Source: Bacillota bacterium
GTDB lineage: Bacteria > Bacillota > Limnochordia > Darwinibacteriales > JAAYFS01
NCBI GenBank assembly: GCA_012728115.1
Contig: JAAYFS010000052.1
Coordinates: 1 to 64,000, forward strand
Length of the DNA: 64,000 nt
Direction: 5' to 3'
Of this stretch, positions 35,233-43,999 are shown piece by piece. Every line of letters starts with the position of its first letter. The stretch's first letter is position 1. The translations under genes and the position numbers were made by a program. The notes beneath the pieces are model-generated. The model saw only the letters and a program-made list of their open reading frames with translations. It did not search any database and was not told the DNA's origin.

Positions 35233-35666
35233 TGAATCTCCTCCTCAGTCCGCTTTTGCCCAGCTATTTCGTCTATTAGATTCTGTTCTTTCCTCAGCAT
35301 CTCTTGATAAAATGCTTCAAGCTTCACTTCTTTTAATTTCTCGTATATCTCTCGTTGTTGTTTTGCATAAACATATTCTTGGCGTTTCTCTTCAACTATG
35401 GCACTTGCTTCTGCTACTTTAGCCTGCTGAAGTTCGATCTTTTTGTTTAGGCTATTTAAGTACTCATACATCGCAACTCTCAGTGCCACGTTGTTTTGCT
35501 GATACCCAAATTCAAGCGCATATTCTTTATCCGTATAAAGCCCGTGAAGCCGCATATTTTCCAACTGCAGCCTTTGAAGTGCCTCTGCAAATTTAATCTT
35601 TGCATCGTCTTCTAAAAGCACCTTATACTTGCGAACTCGTTCTAACCTGAACTGAAACTTTCTCAT
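35229..35666 (-). CDS. fliJ: Flagellar export chaperone FliJ
   Basis: This 145-residue protein is predicted to be almost entirely coiled coil, starting FQFRLERVRKYKVLLEDDAK, as FliJ does. FliJ inserts in the FliI hexamer and couples it to FlhA. It lies 15 bases after fliI, the usual place. Confidence 0.9.
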   Translation of the reverse strand: MRKFQFRLERVRKYKVLLEDDAKIKFAEALQRLQLENMRLHGLYTDKEYALEFGYQQNNVALRVAMYEYLNSLNKKIELQQAKVAEASAIVEEKRQEYVYAKQQREIYEKLKEVKLEAFYQEMLRKEQNLIDEIAGQKRTEEEIQ

Positions 35667-35681
35667 CAGTAAACCCCCTCA

Positions 35682-37004
35682 TTAAGAGGAAAAGATCGAA
35701 CGAAGATGTTCGAGAGTCGAATCCCAATCGGCCTCTTCGTGTGTTCCTTGCCGTAAAAAAGCGTTAATCTGTTCTACATATTCTATCGAGCGATCCACTA
35801 AAGGGTTCGAACCCTTTACATATGCGCCAATATTTATCAAGTCCTCATTATCACGATAAACAGCAAGCAATGTCTTTAACTCACCCATCAATGATTGATG
35901 TTCTTTTTCAGTAACATCGGGCATCACCCTACTAACACTAGCTAGAACATCGATCGCTGGATAATGCTGCCTTTCTGCTAAGCGACGTGAAAGAATAATG
36001 TGTCCATCCAAAATTCCACGAACCGCATCAGCAATAGGCTCATTCATATCATCACCATCGACCAACACGGTATAAAACCCAGTGATCGTCCCATGTTGTC
36101 TTGGACCTGTTCGTTCCAAAAGCTTAGGTAATAATGAAAATACGGACGGAGTATACCCTCTTGTAGCAGGTGGTTCTCCAACCGCCAAGCCAACTTCTCT
36201 TTGTGCGTAAGCAAAACGCGTAACAGAATCCATCATGAAAAGAACGTCATGTCCTTGATCGCAAAAATATTCCGCAATAGTTGTAGCCACATAAGCGCCT
36301 TTGAGCCTAACTAGTGCAGGTTGATCGGAAGTTGCGACAACAACTACAGATCTTGCCAAACCCTCAGGACCAAGGTCTTTTTCTAGAAATTCCCGCACCT
36401 CGCGGCCTCTTTCTCCTATTAATGCAATAACATTTATCTTAGCAGTAGTATTGCGCGCCATCATTCCTAAAAGAGTACTTTTGCCCACACCGCTTCCTGC
36501 GAATATTCCGATCCGCTGACCCTTACCAATTGAGAGCAAACCATCAATAGCTCGTACGCCAACTGGTAGTGGCGATGAGATTCTCTGCCTTTGCAAAGGA
36601 TCGATTACGTCGCGATTGATCATATATCGCGCTTTGGCTGGAATCGAACCCTTACCGTCGATCGGCCTTCCGAGTCCATCCAGAACTCTCCCGAGCAAAT
36701 GATCACTAACCCCTATCGTTAAGGGTCGGCCCAAGGCAGTAACAAAACTTCCTGGTCCAATTCCTGTAAGTTCAGCAAGAGGCATCAACAAGATTCTGTC
36801 ATCACGAAAGCCAACTACTTCCGCGTAGATTGGCTCACCGGACTTGGGATGAATTAAACAAAGATCACCGACATTCGCAAATGGTCCACTAGACTCTATA
36901 ATCAAGCCAACGATCTTAGTAACATGTCCAACTTGTCGGTATAAGTCCACATTATCGATGATGGCAGAATAATGATTCAAACGACCTTGATTTGTTTTAG
37001 CCAT
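35682..37004 (-). CDS. fliI: Flagellar export ATPase FliI
   Basis: FliI is the F1-beta-like ATPase of flagellar export. The P-loop is GIFAGSGVGKSTLLGMMAR, followed by LIGERGREVREFLEKDLG, the Walker B strand DVLFMMDSVTRFAYAQRE, and the C-terminal helical domain. The ATG at 37004 lies eight codons downstream of another ATG at 37028. I prefer the former because GAGGAAGCGG precedes it, while 37028 has no visible ribosome binding site. Either way the gene overlaps the end of fliH. Confidence 0.96.
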   Translation of the reverse strand: MAKTNQGRLNHYSAIIDNVDLYRQVGHVTKIVGLIIESSGPFANVGDLCLIHPKSGEPIYAEVVGFRDDRILLMPLAELTGIGPGSFVTALGRPLTIGVSDHLLGRVLDGLGRPIDGKGSIPAKARYMINRDVIDPLQRQRISSPLPVGVRAIDGLLSIGKGQRIGIFAGSGVGKSTLLGMMARNTTAKINVIALIGERGREVREFLEKDLGPEGLARSVVVVATSDQPALVRLKGAYVATTIAEYFCDQGHDVLFMMDSVTRFAYAQREVGLAVGEPPATRGYTPSVFSLLPKLLERTGPRQHGTITGFYTVLVDGDDMNEPIADAVRGILDGHIILSRRLAERQHYPAIDVLASVSRVMPDVTEKEHQSLMGELKTLLAVYRDNEDLINIGAYVKGSNPLVDRSIEYVEQINAFLRQGTHEEADWDSTLEHLRSIFSS

Positions 37005-37785
37005 GATAAACCGCTTCCTCAAGCGCATTTTTTACGCTGTTTAACCTTGTTTCCAAGCAGGCATCGATCCTTCCCGCCTCCGTTTCAAAAATACAGCCCC
37101 CAAATTCCACAGCCTCATCAGGTTCCCAAGTAATGTTGGTACGGAAATCATTAAACTTAATTCCTGCCTCCAGCATCGCTTCATAAGCTTTTGGATGTAG
37201 TCTAATAGTTACTCTATCGGCAAGACTTAAATTAGCCATACACTCCTGAATAGTCGGTTCTAGCCAACTGATATCACCTTCTGATAGCTTCTTTCTTATT
37301 ATTTTTTCGGCAATTATCACACTCATCTTTAGAAAATCGTGTTCAAGTTGAGCTAAGGCATTGGTGCGTTGTTGGACAGCACCTTTGACTAATCGATCTA
37401 AATTTTCCAAAAGTTCCTTCGTTTTCAACTCTGCCTCAGCTAGACCCCGTGCAGAACCCTCTGCGAGACCCTCGTCAAAACCCTGAGTCCAACCCTGCTC
37501 CTTCGCTTGAAGAGTAATTGTTTCCAACTCTTCATACGCTTCAGCCAATAAGGCTTCCGCCTGCGCTTTTGCATTCTCTAAGATTTCGGCAGCTTCTTGT
37601 TCAGCTTGTTGGCGAATACTATTTGCTTCTTCTCTTGCTTCTTGGATCAAATTTGTTGCTTCTAGAACCGTTCCATGATATTCCTTTTTCTGTAACTGTG
37701 GCTCAGAGTTATTGGAAGGAATGATTACATCCGAATCATCGGTAACAAGAACCCGTAACTGGGCAGCTTTAATAACCTTAGACAA
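36997..37785 (-). CDS. fliH: Flagellar assembly protein FliH
   Basis: FliH holds and regulates the FliI ATPase. The 262-residue sequence has a variable N-terminus, a long Ala/Glu/Gln-rich helix (about 45-125) containing glycine-spaced repeats (GFDEGLAEGSARGLAEAE), and a C-terminal V-ATPase E-like domain with the WEPDEAVEFGGCIFETEAGRIDA segment (about 220-242). It overlaps fliG by eight bases. Confidence 0.93.
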   Translation of the reverse strand: MSKVIKAAQLRVLVTDDSDVIIPSNNSEPQLQKKEYHGTVLEATNLIQEAREEANSIRQQAEQEAAEILENAKAQAEALLAEAYEELETITLQAKEQGWTQGFDEGLAEGSARGLAEAELKTKELLENLDRLVKGAVQQRTNALAQLEHDFLKMSVIIAEKIIRKKLSEGDISWLEPTIQECMANLSLADRVTIRLHPKAYEAMLEAGIKFNDFRTNITWEPDEAVEFGGCIFETEAGRIDACLETRLNSVKNALEEAVYHG

Positions 37786-38785
37786 CTATCTCATCCTCTC
37801 CACCACGAGAAATGATAATCTCCCCAGCCTCTTCCAAGCGTCGGATAATACTTACTATACGTTGCTGTGCTTCCTCTATATCACGTAAACGGACTGGTCC
37901 CATAAACTCTATATCCTCTTTAAGCATCTCAGCTGCACGTTTCGACATATTTCTGTAAATAACATTAGCCACTTCTTCGCTAGCAGTCTTAAGAGCCAAG
38001 GCAATCTCCTTAGACTCAACTTCGCGTAAAACTTTCTGGATAGAGCGACTATCCAAGTTGATAATATCCTCGAAGACAAACATGCGTTTTCTGATTTCAT
38101 CAGCCAATTCTGGATCATCTTCCTCTAAAGCATCGATAATAGTTCGCTCTGTGGCTCTATCAACTTGATTTAGAATATCTACCGCAGCATCGATGCCCCC
38201 AGCGATCGTATAGTCATCAATCGCGAAAGCGGACACTCTTTTTTCTAATGCACTTTCAATTTCTTGCAATACTTCAGGCGTAGTCCTATCCAATGTAGCT
38301 AAACGTTTAGCCACATCCACCTGTTTCTCAGGTGGTAACGCCGACAGTATCATACTTGCTTGGTCGGTATGCAAGTAGGCTAAGATCAAAGCGATCGTTT
38401 GAGGATGTTCATGTTGAATAAAGTTTAATAAATGGGCAGCATCCGTTTTTCGGGCAAAGTCAAATGGTCTAATTTGAAGTGAAGCTGTAAGCCTTTCGAT
38501 AATTTGCGTAGCTTTTTCCTTACCGAACGCTTTTTCTAACAGAGATCTTGCATACTCAATGCCGCCTTGACTTACATACTCCTGAGCCTCAGCCATTTGA
38601 TGAAACTCCCTTAATACCTGTTCTCTAAGCCCAGGCATCACTTTGCTCAAACTTGCGATTTCTAAAGTTAATTCTTCTATTTCTTCATCTTTAAGATGTC
38701 TAAAAACTTCGGACGAGAGCTCTGATCCCAAGTAAATCATTACAATTGCGGCTTTTTGTCTTCCAGTTAATCTTTGAGGTTTCAT
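37778..38785 (-). CDS. fliG: Flagellar motor switch protein FliG
   Basis: FliG generates torque with MotA and links the C-ring to FliF. The N-terminal LTGRQKAAIVMIYLGSELSSEVFRHL, the middle EHPQTIALILAYL motif (about 129-141), and the C-terminal torque helix with MFVFEDIINLDSRSIQKVLREVESKEIALALK (about 234-265) are all present. Length is 335 residues. It follows fliF by 10 bases. Confidence 0.97.
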   Translation of the reverse strand: MKPQRLTGRQKAAIVMIYLGSELSSEVFRHLKDEEIEELTLEIASLSKVMPGLREQVLREFHQMAEAQEYVSQGGIEYARSLLEKAFGKEKATQIIERLTASLQIRPFDFARKTDAAHLLNFIQHEHPQTIALILAYLHTDQASMILSALPPEKQVDVAKRLATLDRTTPEVLQEIESALEKRVSAFAIDDYTIAGGIDAAVDILNQVDRATERTIIDALEEDDPELADEIRKRMFVFEDIINLDSRSIQKVLREVESKEIALALKTASEEVANVIYRNMSKRAAEMLKEDIEFMGPVRLRDIEEAQQRIVSIIRRLEEAGEIIISRGGEDEIVV

Positions 38786-38795
38786 TATACTCCTC

Positions 38796-40331
38796 CTAGT
38801 CTTCAGCCAACCATGCTTTCAACAATTGAGCAAAATCTTCTGGTTTGTCCTTTGCCAAATCCTTAATACGATTTTGAATTTCTAGTCTCTCTTGTTCTTC
38901 AGGTGATAAGGTTACTTCGACTTTTTCTTCTTCCTGACCACCAACAACAAGATCGATCTCACTTGTAGTTTCTTGATCGACAACAACTGAAGACCTTCTA
39001 CGAATAAGTATTATGACAACTATCAACACTAACAAAGCGCCTAGTAACCAATAGATCCAAATCGGACTTTCTGCTGGTTGAACGTCAGCAGTTACTGCTA
39101 AGAAAGAATCTTCTCGGAAAACAGCACTGGTAACAAAGATTTCATCACCGCGATCAGGTCTTAATCCAGCTGCGTGACTGACCCATTCTTTGACAGAAGT
39201 GATTTCTTCAGGATCTAAATCACCATTCACCCAGACACTCACACTTAGTCTTTCTACACTGCCAGGTGACGAACTAATTTTGCGTTCGATAAGGTTAAGT
39301 GCATAATTGACCGATGATTCCTGGCGTTCATACTGGGAGCGCTCCCCTGAATCAGCTACGTAGCCAGGAACATTGGAGTCTACTCCAGGAACTCCACCGA
39401 CTCCATCGGAGCCAGTGCTTAAGTAACTTTCGCTTAATCTATGTTCATCACGAACTAGACCTGGATAATCGCGATTAATCGGTTGATACAATTCTTGATA
39501 TTCTTCCACCAGAGCGAAATCGAGCTGAGAACTAACTCTTACAACAACATTTCCATAACCGTAAATCCTTTCTAATCCTGCTACGATTCTGTTCTCTAAA
39601 CCACGTTCATATTGACGCTCAATATCCAGTTTATCAGCGATGAGTTGTCCATCGAGTCCATTATTACTGGATATCTCATTAAGGATATTTCCACTGGTAT
39701 CGACAATCGTTATGTTCTCTGGTACTAAGCCTTCCACGCTAGTCGCAATTAAGTGCGATATACCCCGAATTTGCGATGGGCTTAGTCTTACCCCAGGGGC
39801 TAAATGTAATAGCACCGAGGCGCTAGCAGGTTGTGATTCAGAAACAAATAAAGACCTTTTTGGTAGAACAAGATGTACCCGTGCATCTTGCACTTCTTTG
39901 AGTTGTAAAATAGTGCGCGTCAATTCACCCTGCAAGGCAGCCTGGTATCTTATCTGGCGATCCGATTCAGTTTCACCAAGCCTGATCTCAGAAAATACTT
40001 CAAAACCAACAATGCCGCCGCGAGGCAATCCTTGGCTTGCCACCATCATTCTTGTTTCATATACTCGTTCCTCGGGAACTAAGATTGCGGTACCATTTTG
40101 AACAAGTTCATAGGGGATACTGTTTTCCTTAAGCAGTGAGATAATTGCTGCGCCGTCTTCAGGTTGAAGATTTGTGAATAACGGCTGATAATCTGGTGTC
40201 GAAAAAAGTGTTAAAAAAAGCAATAAAAAAAATACTGCACCTACCAATACAGCCCCACCTATTCGGTACTGTAATGGTAAAGCATTCCAATTGTTTTTAA
40301 TTGATTCAAAAATCTCTCCCAACGATAACAC
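38796..40331 (-). CDS. fliF: Flagellar MS-ring protein FliF
   Basis: FliF forms the MS ring. Two membrane segments flank the large extracytoplasmic domain: about 25-45 and 422-441. The ring-building motifs ARVHLVLPKRSLFVSESQPASASVLLHL (about 148-175) and LIATSVEGLVPENITIVD (about 192-209) are visible. The cytoplasmic C-terminus, which binds FliG, ends with DFAQLLKAWLAED. It has 511 residues. Confidence 0.97.
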   Translation of the reverse strand: MLSLGEIFESIKNNWNALPLQYRIGGAVLVGAVFFLLLFLTLFSTPDYQPLFTNLQPEDGAAIISLLKENSIPYELVQNGTAILVPEERVYETRMMVASQGLPRGGIVGFEVFSEIRLGETESDRQIRYQAALQGELTRTILQLKEVQDARVHLVLPKRSLFVSESQPASASVLLHLAPGVRLSPSQIRGISHLIATSVEGLVPENITIVDTSGNILNEISSNNGLDGQLIADKLDIERQYERGLENRIVAGLERIYGYGNVVVRVSSQLDFALVEEYQELYQPINRDYPGLVRDEHRLSESYLSTGSDGVGGVPGVDSNVPGYVADSGERSQYERQESSVNYALNLIERKISSSPGSVERLSVSVWVNGDLDPEEITSVKEWVSHAAGLRPDRGDEIFVTSAVFREDSFLAVTADVQPAESPIWIYWLLGALLVLIVVIILIRRRSSVVVDQETTSEIDLVVGGQEEEKVEVTLSPEEQERLEIQNRIKDLAKDKPEDFAQLLKAWLAED

Positions 40332-40341
40332 CTACCTAACG

Positions 40342-40641
40342 CTACACTTGCATTCTCATTATCTCTTGATATGCTTCGATTAACTTATTTCTAATGGCTA
40401 CTGTTAATTGTAGCGCTAAGTTAGCTTTCTCGGATATGATCATCGCATTATGAAAATCGATCTCACCAAGCATAAGCTTTTCACTTGCCACTTCGGCATC
40501 GATTTGTAGTTTATTCACATCAGAAATAGCTTGGGACAACGCATCCTTAAATTTCGTCTCATTTTGGGGACTCACACGGTATCCTTTTAGCCCAATGGAC
40601 GGCAGTTCACTATTTATCCTCATATTTATCACCCTAATCAA
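40342..40641 (-). CDS. fliE: Flagellar hook-basal body protein FliE
   Basis: FliE links the MS ring to the rod. The 99-residue protein has the conserved C-terminal two-helix part, LGEIDFHNAMIISEKANLALQLTVAIRNKLIEAYQEIMRMQV (positions about 58-99). It lies between flgC and fliF, the standard order. The exact start is uncertain; an internal ATG seven codons in is an alternative. Confidence 0.94.
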   Translation of the reverse strand: MIRVINMRINSELPSIGLKGYRVSPQNETKFKDALSQAISDVNKLQIDAEVASEKLMLGEIDFHNAMIISEKANLALQLTVAIRNKLIEAYQEIMRMQV

Positions 40642-40654
40642 AAGATAAATTTAA

Positions 40655-41074
40655 CTAACCTCTACCTATTTCTAAAGCCTTTTGTGCCATTGCTTTTGCA
40701 GAGTTGATGGCAGTGATATTAGCCTCATATGCCCTAGTTGCTGAAATCAAATCCACCATCTCTTTCACGACATGCACGTTAGGCATTGCCACATAACCGT
40801 CCGCATTTGCATCTGGATGTTGTGGATCATACACCATTCTAGGAGGTGCTTGGTCCGAAACTATCTCAACAACTTTTACCCCTTGACCTTTTACGATAGC
40901 TTTAGGATCGTTTGCTTCGATCATCGCGAAAACGGGTACCTGTCTTCGATATGGTCCTCCATCCTCAGTACGCGTGGTATTTGCATTTGCCAAATTATTG
41001 GCGATGGTATCCATTCTTACCCTCTCAGCGGTTAGGCCAGAGGCACTTATTCTAAAAGCCTGGAAAATAGTCAT
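40655..41074 (-). CDS. flgC: Flagellar basal-body rod protein FlgC
   Basis: FlgC is a proximal rod subunit. The N-terminal [28 protein letters not shown] and the C-terminal [46 protein letters not shown] (about 92-139) are the paired coiled-coil rod motifs. Length is 139 residues. It begins one base before flgB ends on the minus strand. Confidence 0.97.
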   Translation of the reverse strand: MTIFQAFRISASGLTAERVRMDTIANNLANANTTRTEDGGPYRRQVPVFAMIEANDPKAIVKGQGVKVVEIVSDQAPPRMVYDPQHPDANADGYVAMPNVHVVKEMVDLISATRAYEANITAINSAKAMAQKALEIGRG

Positions 41075-41449
41075 CTACCTTCTTCCCTCCCCGATAACTA
41101 GTTTCAATAAGCTTAACTGTCTGTTTAATACGTCAGCAATCGCTTGATACTGAATTTGGTTTTCTAGTAATAACACCATTTCGCGATCAGGATCGACATT
41201 ATTACCATCATTACGCATTATAGTTGTTCTATCTTTTTCCACAACGAACTGAAATGGTCGTTGAGAACTTGGAGAGAAACGCGTGTTGCTCGAACAAAGA
41301 TGTCGTTTCAATTGTCCTTGAAAATCTACATCAGATCGTTTAAAGCCAGGAGTATTAACATTAGCCAAATTATTGCTTAGAACGTTATGTCGTAAAGTAG
41401 CCCCATCTAAACCCTTGGTTAGCTGGTCGACAATCCGAAAAATACCCAC
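41075..41449 (-). CDS. flgB: Flagellar basal-body rod protein FlgB
   Basis: FlgB is the most proximal rod subunit and the first gene of the large flagellar operon. LRHNVLSNNLANVNTPGFKRSDVDF is the rod signature (about 20-44), and the C-terminal MVLLLENQIQYQAIADVLNRQLSLLKLVIGE helix completes the pair. The start is GTG at 41449, six bases after GGAGG. A short upstream reading frame with a strong ribosome binding site overlaps this start in another frame. Confidence 0.96.
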   Translation of the reverse strand: MGIFRIVDQLTKGLDGATLRHNVLSNNLANVNTPGFKRSDVDFQGQLKRHLCSSNTRFSPSSQRPFQFVVEKDRTTIMRNDGNNVDPDREMVLLLENQIQYQAIADVLNRQLSLLKLVIGEGRR

Positions 41450-41505
41450 AAAATCCCTCCTAATTCGTAAAGTGGTTTCATCATTAACTCTTTTTCTACA
41501 GTCAT
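41419..41505 (-). CDS. Possible 28-codon leader peptide overlapping the flgB start
   Basis: An ATG at 41505 follows AGGAGG by nine bases and opens a 28-codon frame (MTVEKELMMKPLYELG...) that stops at 41419, 31 bases inside flgB in another frame. It runs through the flgB ribosome binding site and start codon, which would allow translational coupling or competition. The ribosome binding site is stronger than that of flgB. No similarity is known to me, and the codon series could be fortuitous. Confidence 0.4.
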   Translation of the reverse strand: MTVEKELMMKPLYELGGILWVFFGLSTS

Positions 41506-41553
41506 GACGAATTTCCTCCTAATTTATGGGATTCACAACATTGCTTGAGCGCT

Positions 41554-41578
41554 TTATCGGCTTATTCAGCGGTTTTTC
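41554..41578 (-). promoter_or_regulatory. Candidate sigma-28 (SigD/FliA) promoter of the flagellar operon
   Basis: GCCGATAA on the minus strand (41561-41554) is identical to the sigma-28 -10 consensus. The -35 is weaker: GAAA (41578-41575) stands 13 bases upstream where TAAA at about 15 is expected. It lies 105 bases before flgB. SigD is encoded at the end of the same operon, so this would be an autocatalytic loop. I found no clear sigma-A promoter in the gap 41506-41702, though a housekeeping promoter must exist to start the cascade. Confidence 0.55.
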
Positions 41579-41579
41579 G

Positions 41580-41608
41580 TTGTCCTAAGACAATGGTCCT
41601 AGGACCAT
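41580..41608 (-). promoter_or_regulatory. Two adjacent palindromes, probable operator upstream of the flagellar operon
   Basis: A perfect 16-bp palindrome, ATGGTCCTAGGACCAT (41593-41608), abuts a second dyad with arms TTGTC and GACAA around CTAA (41580-41593). The two share a GTCCTA-purine-GAC core, with centres 14 bp apart. They lie directly upstream of the candidate sigma-28 -35 element. The regulator is not known to me; they are not CodY, CcpA, Rex or LexA boxes. Confidence 0.55.
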
Positions 41609-41702
41609 AAAAGGGGTACTACCAGTGTTTTTTTATTCATATTTGAAGGAAATATATACACAAAACATCAATTTGGCTGGTTAGAAACAATTGCAAAAAC
41701 GT

Positions 41703-41738
41703 AAAAAAAATGCATCCTTTCTTTTTCGAAAGGATGCA
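41703..41738 (-). terminator. Rho-independent terminator of the hslVU-codY unit
   Basis: A perfect 10-bp stem (41711-41720 with 41729-41738, 8-base loop) is followed on the minus strand by eight T residues. It starts ten bases after the codY stop and separates that unit from the flagellar operon. Confidence 0.93.
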
Positions 41739-41747
41739 ACGTTATTT

Positions 41748-42527
41748 TTATCTGATACTGTATTTCTCTAACTCCTCCAAAAAGTATTCGTTTAGAACCC
41801 GAATATAGGTACCTTTCATACCAAGCGAGCGTGATTCGATCACTCCAGCACTTTCTAATTTTCTCAGCGCATTCACGATCACCGAGCGCGTAATCCCAAC
41901 ACTATCTGCTACTTTACTGGCCACTAACAACCCTTCAGAACCACCCAATTCTTCAAAAATATGTTCAACAGCCCCCTGCTCCGAAAAAGACAGTGTACCG
42001 ATCGCTATTTGACAGGCGGCCTTCTTGCGAACTTCGGATTCGATTCGTTCGCTTCTTTCTCTTAGAATCTCCATACCAACTACCGTCCCGCCGTATTCAG
42101 CAATTAACAGGTCAGCGTCAGTAAATTCTCCACTTGACTTAGTAAACACTATTGTTCCGAGCCGTTCTCCCCCACCGCTTAGAGGCACCACTGTTACAAT
42201 TTCATTTACGAACAAACAGTTTTCTTCTTCATATTGACAAAAATCTTTTCCAGCCCGATTAGCGATGGTAGCATCAATTTTCAAAAGTTCAAGATTAAAG
42301 GTCTCTGGAAAATATCCTTTTTCAAGAAATTCACCTTCCGCAACTCCAGCCCCTAGATAGAAATCGCCCAAAATTTCTCCGTTGCGATTGAGTACAAACA
42401 CACTAGCATCTAGCAGGTTTGACAACATCTTTGCCATTTCTTCATAATTGACTTCCCCTTCCGAATACCTTTGCAAAAACCCATTGATCTTTCTTGTTTT
42501 TTCCAACAACACCTTTATTTGAGCCAT
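41748..42527 (-). CDS. codY: GTP- and branched-chain-amino-acid-sensing repressor CodY
   Basis: CodY represses stationary-phase and nutrient genes when GTP and Ile/Leu/Val are plentiful. The N-terminal GAF-type ligand domain (about 1-155) starts LLEKTRKINGFLQ. The C-terminal winged helix contains LLVASKVADSVGITRSVIVNALRKLESAGVIESRS (about 202-236) and GMKGTYIRVLN. Length is 259 residues, as in B. subtilis. It is the last gene of an xer-hslV-hslU-codY group. A matching CodY box lies at 50439-50453 in this window. Confidence 0.97.
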   Translation of the reverse strand: MAQIKVLLEKTRKINGFLQRYSEGEVNYEEMAKMLSNLLDASVFVLNRNGEILGDFYLGAGVAEGEFLEKGYFPETFNLELLKIDATIANRAGKDFCQYEEENCLFVNEIVTVVPLSGGGERLGTIVFTKSSGEFTDADLLIAEYGGTVVGMEILRERSERIESEVRKKAACQIAIGTLSFSEQGAVEHIFEELGGSEGLLVASKVADSVGITRSVIVNALRKLESAGVIESRSLGMKGTYIRVLNEYFLEELEKYSIR

Positions 42528-42589
42528 TCACCATCACTCCTTTAACTTAACAAAATCAAGCATCCGTAAAAAATGATTCCTAAGAATGC

Positions 42590-43999
42590 CTAAAGAATAT
42601 ACTTAGATAAATCTCGATTAGAAGTGATTGGTCGAAGTCTCTGTTCAACATAGGCTGAGTCTATGGTAACTGTGCTTTCGCTCGATGAACCGATCTCAGT
42701 AGCATTGAAAGAAATTTCCTCCAATATTCTTTCGAGAATTGTATGAAGCCGTCGAGCACCGATGTTTTCGGATTCTTGGTTTACTTGTTCCGCTATCTCA
42801 GCTATCTTATCGATTCCATCTTCAGTAAAGCTAAGTTTAACACCTTCGATCTCCAAAAGTGCTATATACTGCTTGATTAATGCGTTTTTCGGTTCAGTCA
42901 AGATTCGCTTGAAATCTGCCTTTTTGAGGCTGTCAAGCTCAACTCTAATTGGAAAACGCCCTTGTAGTTCAGGGATTAGATCGGAAGGCTTTACAGTGTG
43001 AAAAGCGCCAGCAGCAATGAAGAGGATGTGATCCGTACGAACTGGACCATACTTCGTCATAACCGTCGCACCTTCAACGATCGGAAGGATATCTCTTTGC
43101 ACTCCTCCTCGCGACACATCAGGACCAGCTCCCCCTTCTCTGCCAGCAATCTTGTCGATCTCGTCAATGAAAACGATCCCTGCTTGTTCAGCCCATTCGA
43201 TTGCTTCAGAAGCAACTGCATCCATATCTAGTAGTCTGCTTGCTTCCTCCTGTAATAATATCTTTCGGGCTTCACTAACTGTTAGTTTTCTCCGATGTTT
43301 TCGTTTCGGCATTATACCGCCGAGGATATCGTTAAAATTAATCCCCATCTCTTCCAACCCGCTGGTCGATAAAACATCGAACATCGGATTACTTTGATCT
43401 TCAACTTCGACTTCGACTACGTATTCTTCTAATTCTCCTTGTTCGAGCAAACGACGTATTTCCGCTCTTTTATTCTTTGCCTTTTCGACTCTTTCATTCC
43501 ACTCTGGATCGTATTCATTTTGGGTACTCGATCGTTGCGCTCCAAAGAATGCTCCAAATGGATTAACCATCGATTTTTCTTGCTTAGGAATTGGTGCAAG
43601 GCTGTCAAGTAGCCTTTCGTTTACGGCTTCTACTGCTTTATCTTCAACATTTTTCATTTTTTCCGCTTTTACCAAGCGGACAGATACTTCAGTCAGATCA
43701 CGCACTATCGATTCAACATCACGACCTACATAACCTACTTCTGTAAATTTTGTCGCTTCTACCTTGATAAAAGGAGCTTTAGCTAATTTTGCGAGCCTCC
43801 GAGCAATTTCTGTCTTACCTACTCCCGTGGGTCCGATCATTAAGATATTTTTGGGCATTACTTCATCTCGAAGTTCTGGTGGGAGACTCGCACGGCGAAA
43901 GCGATTTCTTAGGGCGATGGCGACAGCACGTTTTGCTGCTGATTGACCCACAATATATCGATCAAGTTCCTCAACTATTTTGAGAGGGGTTAGATCCAT
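42590..43999 (-). CDS. hslU: ATP-dependent protease ATPase subunit HslU (ClpY)
   Basis: HslU unfolds substrates for the HslV peptidase. [30 protein letters not shown] opens the protein (4-33). The P-loop is [16 protein letters not shown], the pore motif region has [13 protein letters not shown], and Walker B is [11 protein letters not shown]. The C-terminal sensor region has [17 protein letters not shown] and ends in LSKYIL, the tail that activates HslV. It overlaps the 3' end of hslV by 29 bases. Confidence 0.97.
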   Translation of the reverse strand: MDLTPLKIVEELDRYIVGQSAAKRAVAIALRNRFRRASLPPELRDEVMPKNILMIGPTGVGKTEIARRLAKLAKAPFIKVEATKFTEVGYVGRDVESIVRDLTEVSVRLVKAEKMKNVEDKAVEAVNERLLDSLAPIPKQEKSMVNPFGAFFGAQRSSTQNEYDPEWNERVEKAKNKRAEIRRLLEQGELEEYVVEVEVEDQSNPMFDVLSTSGLEEMGINFNDILGGIMPKRKHRRKLTVSEARKILLQEEASRLLDMDAVASEAIEWAEQAGIVFIDEIDKIAGREGGAGPDVSRGGVQRDILPIVEGATVMTKYGPVRTDHILFIAAGAFHTVKPSDLIPELQGRFPIRVELDSLKKADFKRILTEPKNALIKQYIALLEIEGVKLSFTEDGIDKIAEIAEQVNQESENIGARRLHTILERILEEISFNATEIGSSSESTVTIDSAYVEQRLRPITSNRDLSKYIL

